Made by a program: the position numbers and the translations under genes
Assembly: GCA_034190875.2 (NCBI GenBank)
Contig: CM067349.1
Location: forward strand, 10,754,082 to 10,818,081
Reading direction: 5' to 3'
Origin: Urechis unicinctus
Taxonomy: Eukaryota; Annelida; Polychaeta; Xenopneusta; Urechidae
DNA: 64,000 nt
Part shown: piece by piece, positions 25,620 to 39,779 of the stretch
Layout: each line of letters opens with the position of its first letter
Numbering within the stretch: the first letter of the stretch is position 1
The notes under the pieces: model-generated
What the model was told of the DNA's origin: nothing
What the model saw: the letters and a program-made list of their open reading frames with translations, nothing else
Databases searched by the model: none

Positions 25620-28600
25620 ACGATTTGTGCTACAAGCATGCTTGGCAACCATATATTATTGAATATTACTGCTTCTGCGAATCAATGCTCCGTGGTCGTA
25701 TCAGCGTAACGAATTAGCCTAAGAGTAAAAGTGGTAACGGCTGTTTTATTAGTTGCATGGACACCTGACGCATGCGATACGCTATTGAAAAGGCAGTGCT
25801 AAAGCATGGATGTTTTATGGTGCATCGTGCTTATCATTGTGAGGCAGCTTCGACTTCTGTTATCAAGTTACAATGTTGCCTATCATTTCTTCGTCATATT
25901 CTGCGTTGAATGACAGTAAAGCGGTCTAGATATGCTTTAGCTGCCCCATAATAACCGTCTAAAATTGCGAGACAAAAAAGGAGATCTCGTTTTCATGTTG
26001 GAGGAATACCTGACACCCATAGTAACACCGTTAAAGACAGATGAAGGTAGGCGTCTATTAAATAGTTCATCAATTTATTCGTCCCCACACATCATTAACT
26101 GACCAAACTGACCACGTGCTAACTGCATAGCGCTCGATCTCGCAATTCTTTTGTCTATCACGTTCGATTGCTTTCTCATCCATAAATTAACGGCTCCCGC
26201 ATTCACGCATGCATGTATTGATTCTCTTATTCATCCATCCATGAATTCGCTCACACACTAGCAAAGTTACTCTCTCACTCTCGTAGTTACATTTATACAA
26301 TCTGCCGTGACATATTCCATCACAATCCAAATTCCTACGAAAGTCGTGCTGGCTATGATAGTTAATTTTACACCAAGTGCATTGTGCATCAAAATTAGTT
26401 ACAAACGCATATCTGCTGAACTACAAAATATCGAAGGAGGCTTTTACACGGTTTACAACGCAATATTTGCGGTTATCATGAACATTAATGTAGACTGCTC
26501 CATACCTTCTCATAAAACAAGCATACTACAAGTGCATGATGACAACATTGTCAGCTCCAACAATAGTAGTACCTTTGATACATGATTCACGGCATTGATC
26601 ATAATGCCAACGCATCTGCTTGTTAGTATCTAATACGAAGCGCATTCTTCCCGAGTCACGGGCACAAGGGCAACCGATATTGCCGGACATTATTGGATAA
26701 ATTAAATCGCAGAGGTCAATAGTTGTCAAAAACGAATTTATTTAATAATGCAAGAATGATATGCATGACATTAGAAGGCAGGGTAATTTGCAATTTCGTA
26801 AAGAACTTAGAGTTATTGGCTTCTCTTATAGTTATTCGTTTCATGGGATGGTCGATTCCATCAGGATTATTCATTTGGAAAACCATGGCTCAAAATATGC
26901 CCTTTCTCTGTTACAGCTCAATGCGATGGAGGAGGTTCCGAATCCAAAACAAAATGCTATTGATACTTATTACTGTTCGTGTCACATGGGGCGATAGGTA
27001 TCACAAGTTAAACGGCAACGTATGTTGAAAACTCGCGTTCATTTATTGTCAGGCAGTTACCTGTATGAATTGGTCCAACAACATGTATCGACGAATATAA
27101 GCATTATATGTAGCCGAATTGTGTTACTCTTTTCGTCATACAATTGATACAATTGTTCCTTGAATGGGGCAACATAACATTTGTCCTGGCAATGTATCAA
27201 TAATTAGCTAACATATATTATATGTAAATATGTATATACTACACTGATATAAACAATGTCCTATTATTTCACGAATTTCCTCGACGAGTGCTATAGATAG
27301 TAGGTTAACATTATATGTGTCTTGATGGTAAAAGATAGGCTTTCAACACAAATGAATTTTTGGTTGGTAGGCTATTTGCGATGTTGTCATCCGTACAGGT
27401 TCATCAACAAAGAGGATGAACAACAACAGTACATTAGTCGGCAATATGAATACATGTTTGATAGATCGTCTTAGCAGTTTTTTCTAAGTTCTATAACTGA
27501 ACACACATACGAAAATGACAAATTAATGTATATCCATCGGTACACTGCAAGCAATGAAATTATTCGAACTTACAGAATATTTTTTTAACACCGTTAATCT
27601 GAACATTACGCACGAATTATATTCCCCGGTATATCTCTCATGATCAGGCTGGCATATTACCATCATGCTCTAACTGATACCTATGATGGGAACAGAGTGA
27701 CATTTTACTTGTATTTCCATTAAATCAGTTCGAACAATGATAATAGTAGTAACAAACAAGCTGCTGTGAGTAGCTGACCGGTGTTGCGTGATGAAAAGTG
27801 TCCACTGCCCAAAAGCTATACGATTGTAATGCCTACTTTGTAGGCGCTGACTATAAAATGTAATGATCGAGTTTACATACTCAGATCAAGATTCAGCCAG
27901 ATATTGACAACTCAAGTAAAACATCTATTTTATCTCTGTATGTCTGAGCGGTTTTTCTCTACAACGTGTTGTTAGCTAAATTCTGCATTAGCCAGTATAG
28001 TGATAGTTAGCGGTTAGATATATCCTTTAGAATATGCCCTAGTGGTAAACGTATGTTTGCACTTAAACGCATTGGTTTTTGATGACGTAAAGGGGATTAT
28101 CGAGGCAAAAGGAAGTTATCAGGACAAGATGCGACAAGAAGTTATCACACTACTCGCTAACGTTAATTGGTTTGATGCACCATCAAGTAGGAAAGCTTTA
28201 TACGCAGCTGGTGGAACAGCCATACAAGACATTACCATGGACGATATGTATAGCTGCAAGAACAAACGTGAATGCGTCCTGTAAGGCGTTTGCTTATTTT
28301 GAAAAACAGCTCTCTTAGTTACATGGTTGTTCTGTTCTGGAGAAGAGGAATACATAGGTATGTTAGCGTCAGCCATTGGATTGTTTTTGTAGATATGTAC
28401 AGAGCTTCAGCATCAGACAAATTTTTTGCGGCGGCATCAGAGAGAGAACCTTCACTAATGATCTAGTTTGCATAGCTGTAGACATCCTCGGCAAATACTT
28501 AATAGTACTGAGATGTACCGAATTACAAACAATATTTATAGCCAGGTTCAATGTTAGGTTTGTCACACTCGAGTTACCGCACTGCACCAAGGAAATAAAG

Positions 28601-29720
28601 TGTGTTGATGACAATCGGAGTACCATAGCTGATAAGGATCAAGGACAGTTGTCTTATTGACTTAAACTTTTATACTTTTACGAAAATGTTTGGTATTTTG
28701 TCAAGTGTGGCCTAACACGACCATACACTTGCAGTTATTATATCGTCATCCCAAGCGAGAAAGCTAAGAACGTTTTCCTCTCATAACGATATACAGAAAT
28801 AGAGATCACAGCGAAACGACTCTATAACTCCCCCATATAAGCTGATACTTATCATATAAATTACAACCGACCACCTGCAAAAATGCTTAACAATTGCAAT
28901 TGATATATTCATCGACAATAGGTCTAGAGACAATAACTGTTTACTGCCTTACCGTTGTCGTTGTGAATATTCGTTCATCAGTATCCTTTAAGTTAATGCC
29001 CTTAACTCCTATGCAGACACTACAAATAGCGTTAGTCTTGACATACGTAAAGTACTTTACTGACGCTTTTATGTAATATGAAATGAGACATAAACACCAA
29101 CAGCATGACATATTGCACTCTAGGCCAAACAGATAACCTGCTTTTTTCGTGCGAAAAAAGCAACAGCAATGCTGTCACAGAAGCAAAACACCGTTTTAGC
29201 AGAAAGATTTGTGCTATAAGCATACATGGCAACCATATATTAATAAAAATTTCTGCTGGTGCAATACAGTGCTCTGTAGTCATGTCAGCGCAACGTGTGA
29301 GCCTAGAAGAAAAAGTGGTGGCGGATGTTTTATTCGTTGCATGTACACATGACGCATGCGATACCTGGGGTTGAACGTACGTTAATGCGAGGGGCAGTCA
29401 GTCAAAAAGCATGGGTGCGAAGTGCTTATCATTGTGCTTAAACTTCTGTCATTAAGTCGCAATTTTGTCTGTCCTTTCTTCTTAGCCTGATTTATTAAAA
29501 GATCATACACTGTGTCTTAATTGCAGTAAAGCGGCTTTATTTCGCTTTAAGTGAGTTGTGCATCATAACAACTGCCTCACAATGCAAGACGTAATATTGG
29601 GGTCTCGTATTCATGTTGGAGGAAAACATTGACACAGGCAGTAAACTGCTGTAGACGGCTGAAGGTAGGCGCCTGAAAAATTAACTAGCAGTTCATGATA
29701 CCAGGTCGATTCTCACGCAC
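25620..29720. repeat. Duplicated segment B2
   Basis: Second copy of B, starting abruptly at ACGATTTGTGCTACAAGC within a B1-type 3' end. It carries 48 bp absent from B1 (about 26500-26548, a stretch A1 also has in diverged form) and about 280 bp net more at 27280-28020. Its 3' end (29380-29710) resembles the ends of A1 (11930-12160) and A0 (4450-4720), so A and B units share an ancestor. Confidence 0.82.
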
Positions 29721-29790
29721 CTAAACGTATGTGTTACGAATTATACTATTGCTACGAGTAAACGCCGTTATATGTTTTAAAGTGTATTTA

Positions 29791-30284
<494 letters not shown>

Positions 30285-30656
30285 AGTTATGAGCATCGGT
30301 GGATTACCCGCATTCACTGACAGCTTGGTGTTGGCTGGCACGATTTTCACATGCGGAAAAGGGCGTGGCCCCTATAGAAGCGCCAATCTACGAGACGTCG
30401 GGAGATTCGCCGTCGTGTATGAAATTTAAGATCCCAGCTTGTGGTTGGGTTCCTCCGTCCGTGACAGTTCATCTTTAGCACAATAATAATAAGCTTCGTC
30501 AAGTACTTGCCAGATCATCACTCATGCATTTGTGCACCGCTGGCTGCCGTCGACGATGAGAATTAGTTGCAGTTGATTTATTGTCACCAGGAACCGCTTT
30601 TCAAACGCATTAAATAATCATTTTCGCAATGACATTAAGTGCAACTATCAATAGAT

Positions 30657-30661
30657 AATAT

Positions 30662-30707
<46 letters not shown>

Positions 30708-30712
30708 GTATG

Positions 30713-30803
<91 letters not shown>

Positions 30804-31055
30804 TACAGAAATATATATATACCCATATAAATATATATATGTATACAAATGTATATATATATACTATATAAATGTATGTATATATATATATGTATATATA
30901 TATATAAATGTATATACAAATATATATATATATAAATATATTTATATATATATGTGTGTGTGTGTGTTGATGTGTGTGTGTTTGTGTGTGTATGTGTATG
31001 TGAGTGTGTATGTATGTGTGTGTGTGTGCGTGTGTGTGTACGTGTGTATATGTAG
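30657..31055. repeat. Compound (TA)n/(TG)n microsatellite
   Basis: Imperfect TA run to about 30950, then a TG-rich part (30952-31050) with GTGTGTAT variants. Confidence 0.95.
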
Positions 31056-32389
31056 GCATGAACTTAATCTGTGTAACGCCTAATGATATTAAGACGCACG
31101 CAATCTCAGACCCTAACCCATGATCGATGTAAGGGGTTTTTATAAAGCTTCAAAACTAGCCCCATCAACGAGAAACCGACCTTGTTGCAAAGCGTCTTAC
31201 TTCAATGTAGAAGATAAGCTCCGCCATTGCAATTTCCGAGTTCTTGCGTGATGAATTAAGCCGATAGTTTATGTGAAGGATGGTATCGACTTGGAACGTG
31301 TTGGCAATTACCAAGGGCTTTTTGGAGTTTCAAAAACAGTGCGCAAAGCAACGAACATCACATTCTCACAGCTGCTTTCTCCAAAACTCGGATCTATACG
31401 ATTTAATAGACCGGAGAATTAGTAGTATTCCTATGATATGGCAACCCTCTCATGCGCTCTTCATCGACGGAATTATCAGTGTATCAGCTGTAAGCAAAGA
31501 ATACATGGCCAAAATACATGGCCAAATATAGTACAGAAATCAATGCATAATGTTAATTTACGTCAAATCTATGTGTACAAAATGCTATGCAGACCGTCGT
31601 CATAGAATGAAAAGTTGTAATAAAAGTTACCGTACACAATTCTTGAATTTAGCTAAGTTATGTAATTTGATGTCAGTTTTTTCCAGTACAACTGCCATTT
31701 AAGGCTACTTCTTACTCGGAAAAATTATATGAATTTATGAGCGTCCAATAGACGAAAAATGTAAAAAAATTAGACGCCGGATTTGCGATAACTATCTAGT
31801 CTATAACGATGTCTATTATAGTACATTGTCATTGTTGGGTGTGAAGATGAAACGGAGCAGCCTCGAACACCCTGTCTATAAACTGATAATCGAATTTGTG
31901 TTCCAATTAAGTAAATGTCATAGCCCTATGAGCAGCGACACGGCATTGCTATCCATGAGCATTCATTATATACATAATAAGCCATCGACTATTTCGGAGG
32001 CTACTTAAACAGCTAATATGTCTAATAATCGGTTACAAAATAACGTCTAGCCCCCAAAATATATCTCCTCCTACGATGCTGGCTCTAATAATATTATTAT
32101 TCAACAAAAAATACCAACATCGTCTCCAATTACTTGTTGAGTTTTGTTATTTGCCAAACCAAATTTTTTACTGAACTGCTTAACTGCACGTCAGTATGGC
32201 TTGTCTTTGATGCATCGATTGGAAAATCCATCGCAAACAAAAACTTTTGCAAACAATTTGTAAGCTACCGGGGAACTTTCAATACCTGTTATGTTACCGC
32301 TAAGTGGATAAGTAGACATTCGGGATGGTGTCTGCTTACTAAAATCCGAAAAGCATATGAATCATCACGCCGTTGCTATTAGTTTTAAA
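31056..32389. other. AT-rich interval, nothing supported
   Basis: Between the microsatellites and A-prime. Only short frames without recognisable domains. No repeat relation to the A or B units was noticed by eye. Confidence 0.5.
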
Positions 32390-33900
32390 ATGAAGGATAC
32401 TTAGCTGTTGCATAAAAAATGTGAGCAAAAGGTTTAGCTACTGCTAACCACTATGAACATCCAACAAACCATTCTGATTTCGAATCTACCACAAGCTGCC
32501 TTGCATAACATGATGAAACGGACCCAATCGGGGTGAATGCTGTGTTTAACAATATGCAGTTAATATTGTCACATTCAAACGGTTTGTCATTTATCGCACA
32601 TGATTCAATGCTTAGGTGCATATCAACCAAAAGCACATTTGCACCCTGGGGTAGCTGGCTCTGACTTAAGATAGTGTTGTTGACCAGCAGTATTTAAATT
32701 TAGGCTTCCAAACTTCAGTCAGCTCCCTAGCCAACTCAGATTTATGTCCAAGTTTATTTCTGCGACAATATATCATTTAGTGGTGATCTATACAAATCCC
32801 TGGAGATGTTTTAAGTCTGACGTGATTTGCTGGTATGAACGTGAGTACAAATATAAGGTTGTCCATCAACCTTATATGGTTCACAGAAATTCACCAATAT
32901 ATAAAAGGAAGTACCTGACTGCGGGGGCACGTAAAAGAAAAACCCTTACTATACATTTGTCATGTGACACGCAACATACTCATTGTATGACACTATGTAG
33001 TCTGCGTCCCAGGCTCCAGGGGCTGGCCGCGTCCAAGTCAAGAAAATGACTTATGATACGCACACTCGGTTCTCTGTGACGTCATCTACATTATTGTCGT
33101 ATGCGTCCAATGAGAACATGCATAATATACATCTGATGGGATGAACCACTAAAAAAACATGTTCTCAACTTAGACTCTGACGTGCAGCATTAAATATCAT
33201 CATTGACATATAAAAACAGGGTCAGGTATTAGTGAAACTTTCATTTAACCATATTCATGCCACATCCAATGCTATCGAGACATTTTACATCGAACCCGGT
33301 GTATGTTGTCAGCAATAACGGGACGCCCCTTTCAACCAAACCCAGAATGGACGTCGGAGCCAGTAACGATAATCGGGAAATATGGGGCTTAGTTTCCTCA
33401 TCCAAGGTGAATTAGCTTCACAAATATAGGGAGTGTTTTTCGTCCATTATAATTGACTTCTGTAAAGTATTTTAGGTTAAATATCCGTATGGTTTTCTTA
33501 ACTTAAAATTCCGCTGCATCATAACTGATTACCAACCGAAATGTAGGAACTCAATACCACCGACCTTTTTATGACTAAACGTGCCAAGTTTATGTGTTTT
33601 GTAAAAACTCATACGCAATACAGCAATAGATTTGTCTCGGTGCAAACATGTCAAATGAAGGGCGCATATGTAATCTTTGTCATCAAAAAGAAAAATGTGA
33701 GGAATAGAATTCACTTAGTCGAAAGGTCCTCCAAACGAATTGTTCATTATCGGGCCGTCGAACGATGTCTACTGTAATAAACCTCTGCAGACACAGTCGA
33801 GTGGAAGTTGTTCGAGATATGGCCAATTATATAGCCAATATAACCCATAAAGCCCCTATATGAGCTTCGAGTGTCGGTTTATAAATATCATTCAATGTAC
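32390..33900. repeat. Diverged array unit A-prime
   Basis: Resembles A0 from base 45 onwards (shared GGTTTA.CTAC.GCTAACCACTATGAACATCC core), then A0/A1 through TGATTACCAACCGAAATGTAGGAA (33524) and the ACGAA.TGTTCATTAT / CTGCAGACACAG stretch (33736-33800). It is the outermost copy on the right side of the array. No gene is supported here. Confidence 0.6.
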
Positions 33901-34589
33901 AGGAACAAAGCTGCCATCACTCTTATGTTGTGCTGGATGACTGCGGTAGACATGTTTGCTATGTGACAACTCCTTATATGCCAACATAAAATTGGTTTAA
34001 TGATACAATCGGTTGTTTGGACTGCTCGAAGTGGGTACTATTGCAAACAGTGACGCACCTGGGACAAAAACAACGCGAGAAATGGGCTGTGAGCTTGTCA
34101 AATGACGCCAATAATTGGTGCTATACTCCCGTTAGACAAATAAGCTGTTGCATCATTGGGACAGGTTATTACACATTGCTGCGTTGAGTATAACTTATTG
34201 TTCAAGGTAAAGTTATTGTAGTGCCGCTGACCCTCAAAACAGCATCAATGTTGTGTAGACATATCAAGGCTGCATTGCCTATAATAAATCTGAAATCGCT
34301 TCCTCTCAATGAGGATATTTCAGTACGTGAGCCACATGGTAATTATTTAAAAAATATCTTTGCATGTGCTTATTATGTTAGCAGGCAGATGATATAAATT
34401 TCTAGCTTGTATTTGGCCAGGGTAGTTTACTAGCTATATTTAATTGGATAATTAGCTTATCACAATACCTGTGAAGTTAATATTGAAAGATCACCGCTCG
34501 AGAACACAGGAGCCTTAGGGTTTGCTGCATGCCTTCCATGTAATTAGTATCCATGTTCGAGGAAAGGGCTACTAATATGCATCAGTAGT
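33901..34589. other. AT-rich interval, nothing supported
   Basis: Unique AT-rich sequence between A-prime and the GC-richer block. No gene or repeat recognised. Confidence 0.5.
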
Positions 34590-35660
34590 ATACATAGTAG
34601 CGGTTCTGGCGCAGCGGGCTCGCGGTTTGGAACACACCCCAGGAGAGGGGTTTGGCCCGATCTGCGCTTTGTACAAGCCCGCCAAATATATAGCCAACAA
34701 GGAATCCCCAACGTCCTCTGGGCGTAGCAGCACCACACATGCATATACCACCGCCAGCCACATACACATATACAGCAGCAGCCAGCCAACAGGGGAATCC
34801 CCAGAGCTACACTGCCACAGGGAACCCCCCATTTGCAGACGCACATATAGAAATCGATACAGAAACAGAGCCAGCATGTACCGAACACACAGGCATACAA
34901 GGAAAGGCAGGTCGTGGAATGCATACTTGGAACGGGATACATGCTTGGATACACTCTTGTACACATAGGCACTGCGTAAGTCCTGTTTGTCCACGAGCCA
35001 TTGCTTCGACCTTGGTCTACGACCCGCTACCGGACTTCTCGCCCACACAAGCCAACGAACCCGACTACCCAACTCGCAAACACGCACCCCATCGAACGTG
35101 TACTCCAACCCTATAGCAGACACACAATTAAACAAATGGGACACGCCAGTATACACGATGCCCGACAAAATAGTACTTCCACCAAAAGCCTACCACGAAA
35201 TAGTCTCTTGTTTGCTAGGGGTTCAAGAGGCCAAGACTAAAGACCACATAGGAACCCCTAGGCACACTCGCATCCGAAATAGAGAGGAAACGTACACCCT
35301 AACGCCACAAACCAATATGTACTTTGTACACAACCGGAAGCTCCCCGACAACCTAGTGGAAAGCATCCTAGCCGGCAAGATTGGAGACAGAGAAACCCGA
35401 ACTATACCAACTGATTTTCCACCACGCCTTTCGCAGGAGGACATATTTTAGAGATCTCCGTGACGAACAACTGTCTCGGCCGGATGTGTTGCATCCTACC
35501 CACACCAGACAATGGTATACCAGAAGTCGAACAACACCACGACTGCGGCGAATCCTGCGGCGAAGAAGAGTGATACGATATACCAGCTATATGGACCATA
35601 TTCTTCCCTGACCCCACAGAAGGGATCTGCAAATGTGGTGCCTTCCACCACTGTAGCAAT
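34590..35660 (+). pseudogene. GC-richer block with degraded coding-like frames, family unknown
   Basis: Composition is clearly GC-richer than its surroundings (CCC/CAC/CGC-rich), with sharp edges. Plus-strand frames look protein-like: one is Pro/Thr-rich with VYDPLPDFSPTQANEPDYP (about 35020-35080), another has the PDKIVLPPKAYHEIVSC and NLVESILAGKIGDRETR stretches (35160-35400), and a Cys/His-rich part lies at 35480-35670. I recognise no family. The block looks like a degraded insertion of a mobile or virus-like element or a dead host exon, broken in several places. Minus-strand frames over the same bases are taken as shadows. Confidence 0.4.
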
Positions 35661-35689
35661 GTTTTGCCAACATCACCCAAATAATCACA

Positions 35690-36110
35690 TTTTCGATCAC
35701 TCGATATCACACCCATCTACTCACTAGTTAACCTGCTGTGTCATTCCGACTCTAGGCCACTCAATCATTAGCTTATTTATTCACGCACTCATCCGTAAAC
35801 CGCCAGATATTTCAACTGCTCACTCGTCTATTAACTTGTTCATCAACTCCTCTCACATCATCAACTCACCGAACTACCCACTTGCTTACTTACTCGCACG
35901 CTCACTTTATAGCGCTCGCACTCGCCTATCTTTTGGCTATCACGTTTGATTGCTTTCATAGCCACACATTAACAGTTCCCTCAATTACTCATGCATGTAT
36001 TCATTCTCTTATTCATTCGTCAATCAATTCACTCACTCACTCTCTTGCAACATTACTCGCTTACTCCCTGTATTGCTCATCCATTGAATCGCTAATGTTT
36101 ACCTTCATTT
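35690..36110 (+). repeat. Degenerate ACTC/CTCAT-type repeat
   Basis: Loosely periodic CACTCACT/TTCATTCA sequence. 35912-36060 is clearly related to 22757-22910 in B1 and 26123-26275 in B2 (shared ATAGCGCTCG, TATCACGTT.GATTGCTTTC, CATGCATGTATT.ATTCTC). A similar repeat lies in opposite orientation at 44280-44440. Confidence 0.65.
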
Positions 36111-37716
36111 GGTAAATTGGGGTATGCGGCACAATTATTACCGAACACGTTTCTTAGGTCTGTAACCGCTAAGTGATAAAACAAATATCATAAACGAGAC
36201 AGGGCACGACTACACCATGTATGCACAAACCTACAAAATGCCCGACACCAGCGAAACAATGGCGACAAAATAGATTTGTTTGTTAATGATTTCACCTGGG
36301 TTCAACTACATATAATACCTTGTCTCTGAACCACCCACGCCAAGCGGGATTTTATTATTAACTGCGGCACTTACCCCACATCGACAGAAAGCATCGCCAT
36401 TTGAAACTTCACATCAGGCAAGGTACGGATATAGATTTATAACAATTGATATCGACACATGCCTGCGGCAAGAATCATTGACACCTAATTGGGTTATTTA
36501 TGATTATGATTTCCGGTGCTACGCGCTCTCCATACATAAATGCGATTGGTGATCACTTGAAATACCTTGATAAGGCAATCTCAAGCGTGAATTTTATGCT
36601 TAAGACCTCACTTGTTTGGTATATATGACCAGCACAATCATATTTCGCTGATATAATCGTTTGTCCATTACATGTACAACATCTGAAGGTCTACTATATG
36701 CTGAACGGTTTGTATGAAATAAGAACATTAGTAGAAGTTTGTGAATTGTGTATTATCCGTCCAATATTAAAGCTTTGTTGAAACAAAAACCGCAAACACG
36801 GCCAAATTCATCGGGAACTGTATATAACGGGCCGAGGCAACCATGTTCTGGATAGTACGCCCAACGCTGGTGTAGTATGTCATTCCTGTTGCCGACTTGT
36901 TGAAAACTTGTAGGCTATTTTTTGCAGAACATGCGACAAATCATGTGCTCATATGCTCTGGTAGTTTACTTGTTCCTGCTAAAGGCGGATTCAAATTCTG
37001 CAACAGAAAACGAGACGGGCTAACAGGCAAAGTTAACTAATGGAGACGTGTCAACATCAATTTGCAAGAGGTCACTGTTATGTGAAATAAGGAGGCAACT
37101 GAAAGCAAACACACCTATTCATCCTCACTCATAAATCAATTACGTCAATATGGGTGCTTTCATACTTGTCATCATATATTTGTCTGTATTTGTATAGCAC
37201 AGTCACACGCTGAGTGCGACACATATGGTTGTCGCGAATTTATCAGTGTAATTCTGAGAATTTAAGGTGGTGACGAAGCGGTTTCCAGGTTTGGGGGTTT
37301 TGTACCATTGCTACTAGATAATGCTAATAATATATGTTATATATATATTGTGTAAATCGGAATCATGACTGGATCCGTCTTGCTCATACTATAAGGTTAC
37401 CAGTACTGCCAGTAAGGCTTCAAAAGACAGGGACGCGGCTAACATGTTCCCCTGCCTTCAGAATATTATATGCTATCCTTAACATTCCGCACAGTGACTT
37501 TCGGTTATTTAATTATACTATTAAACGCAGTATTAGACAAAAGTCAAGCTATATAACTGACAAGATGTAACAAAATAAATGGAAAACAAATATTTTGAGA
37601 TGATTAAGAGTGTTTGCGCAGCGCACCCTGGGTCTTAGACACTTACTCTTCCAGTATGATCGTCTATCTGCAATACATTTAAAAAACAGGCACTTGACAA
37701 CGCCTAGAACACAAAA
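36111..37716. other. AT-rich interval, no gene seen
   Basis: Unique AT-rich sequence. Short frames only, for example 37334-37570 without a domain. Nothing supported. Confidence 0.5.
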
Positions 37717-38572
<856 letters not shown>

Positions 38573-38711
38573 TGTCATAATGTTTAATCATAATGTGCTG
38601 TAGCTCTACTGAGATTATTATTGTTCAACCACACCGGTCTGGATGACTTGGATGTTATTGCTATGTTGTATTTCAAAGGTTTCAAATAAATGACAAGTAA
38701 GTCATAAAACA
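38573..38711 (+). repeat. 5' LTR of Gypsy element 1
   Basis: 139 bp, starting TGTCATAATG and ending GTCATAAAACA, identical to the 3' copy except for one C/A difference. It contains an AATAAA signal at 38685-38690. It is directly followed by the primer-binding site and preceded by the AGTTT target duplication. Confidence 0.95.
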
Positions 38712-38722
38712 TGGTGGCAGCG
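38712..38722 (+). other. Primer-binding site, tRNA-Leu type
   Basis: TGGTGGCAGCG begins at the first base after the 5' LTR. It is the reverse complement of the CGCTGCCACCA end of animal tRNA-Leu (AAG type), from general knowledge of that tRNA. The match stays clean for 11 bases. Confidence 0.8.
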
Positions 38723-38799
38723 ATGTTTCTCGAACCATTGTGTCAAATGTGTAGTGACAATTTGTTCCGCGCCTTTTCCGACATAGCGGTTGTGTATGA

Positions 38800-39600
38800 T
38801 TGACCAGCCGGCTGCGGACTGTAAAAAATCTCCGTGCGCTTGACTCGAATGAACAGGTGAACATGGCGAGTCAAGGAGTGCAACTACCAACGCTGCATTG
38901 GGAGTATGCAAACCAAACAATTGCGTATAATGAATGGAAAGACTTTCCCAAAGGTTACTTTGTAATTCAGGGCGTGGAAAATACAAAGAAATGGCATTAC
39001 ATTCTCCTCTCTTCCTCTTCAGGACCAAGAGGGAGAGAGCTGTGGACAACATGGGCGTTGAGCGATGACCAAAAAGAAGACACAGTCATAGTATTCACCA
39101 AATTCAAGGACCACTTGATAGGTACGCCAAATAAATGGGTCATGCGACTGGAACTAGCCTCACTGCTGCAGCAAGGAAATGAGCCTATAGATGATTACAT
39201 TTGCCGGTTAAGAGCAAAAGCGGGTGAGTGCAATTTCCCTGAAGGCACAGTTGGGGACCAAATCACATTTCAGCTGATTAAAGGAATTCAAAACGCAGAG
39301 GCCAAACGGAAACTCATCTCAAAAGGAAATGAACTTACCTTGAACCTAGCAATCAAAAGTGCACAAGAGTTCCAAGCAACAGTGAAAAATACAACAAGCT
39401 TCCAGCAGAGCATGTAACCTACCATCAATGCTTTTCATCAATTACGGATACACAAAGGATCCCCATGCAGGTATTGCAATCAAAAACATGCACCACGGAA
39501 CTGTCCAGCATATGGAAAAAAATATGAAGCCTGTGGGAAAATGAACCATTTTATGATAGTATGCAAGAGTAAGCAACACAACAGGCTAAAACACAACTCG
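38800..39600 (+). pseudogene. gag region of Gypsy element 1 (fossil)
   Basis: The capsid-type part contains the pattern FKDHLIGTPNKWVMRLELA and a following RAKAGECNFP stretch, typical of Ty3/Gypsy Gag. A nucleocapsid part follows at about 39470-39580 with Cys-His knuckles (CRYCNQKHAPRNCPAYGK, then CGKMNHF..VC), the arrangement common to animal Gypsy elements. Gag packages the element RNA in virus-like particles. This copy belongs to a broken element. Confidence 0.85.
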
Positions 39601-39779
39601 AGATCACGTGACAGGACTGGGATGCGTGATGGCAGAAAATCTGAAAAGACTGAGGGTCATCATAGCAGTAAAAAGCAAAACATTGGTGCTATATCATCTG
39701 ATCATGCAACTGCGTTGCCACTATATTGTGGATCTGTCTACTTTGATTCCTTGGATGTCAACAAAAGAAATGATGTTTA

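Noticed and set aside
34600-34660. tRNA-like A-box (TGGCGCAGCGGG) at the start of the GC-rich block
   Set aside because: No convincing B-box at the right spacing and no cloverleaf, so neither a tRNA gene nor a SINE head is supported.
34544-35168. Long minus-strand frames over the GC-rich block
   Set aside because: The plus-strand frames have more protein-like composition. The minus frames are Cys/Trp/Val-rich shadows typical of the opposite strand of Pro/Thr-rich coding DNA.
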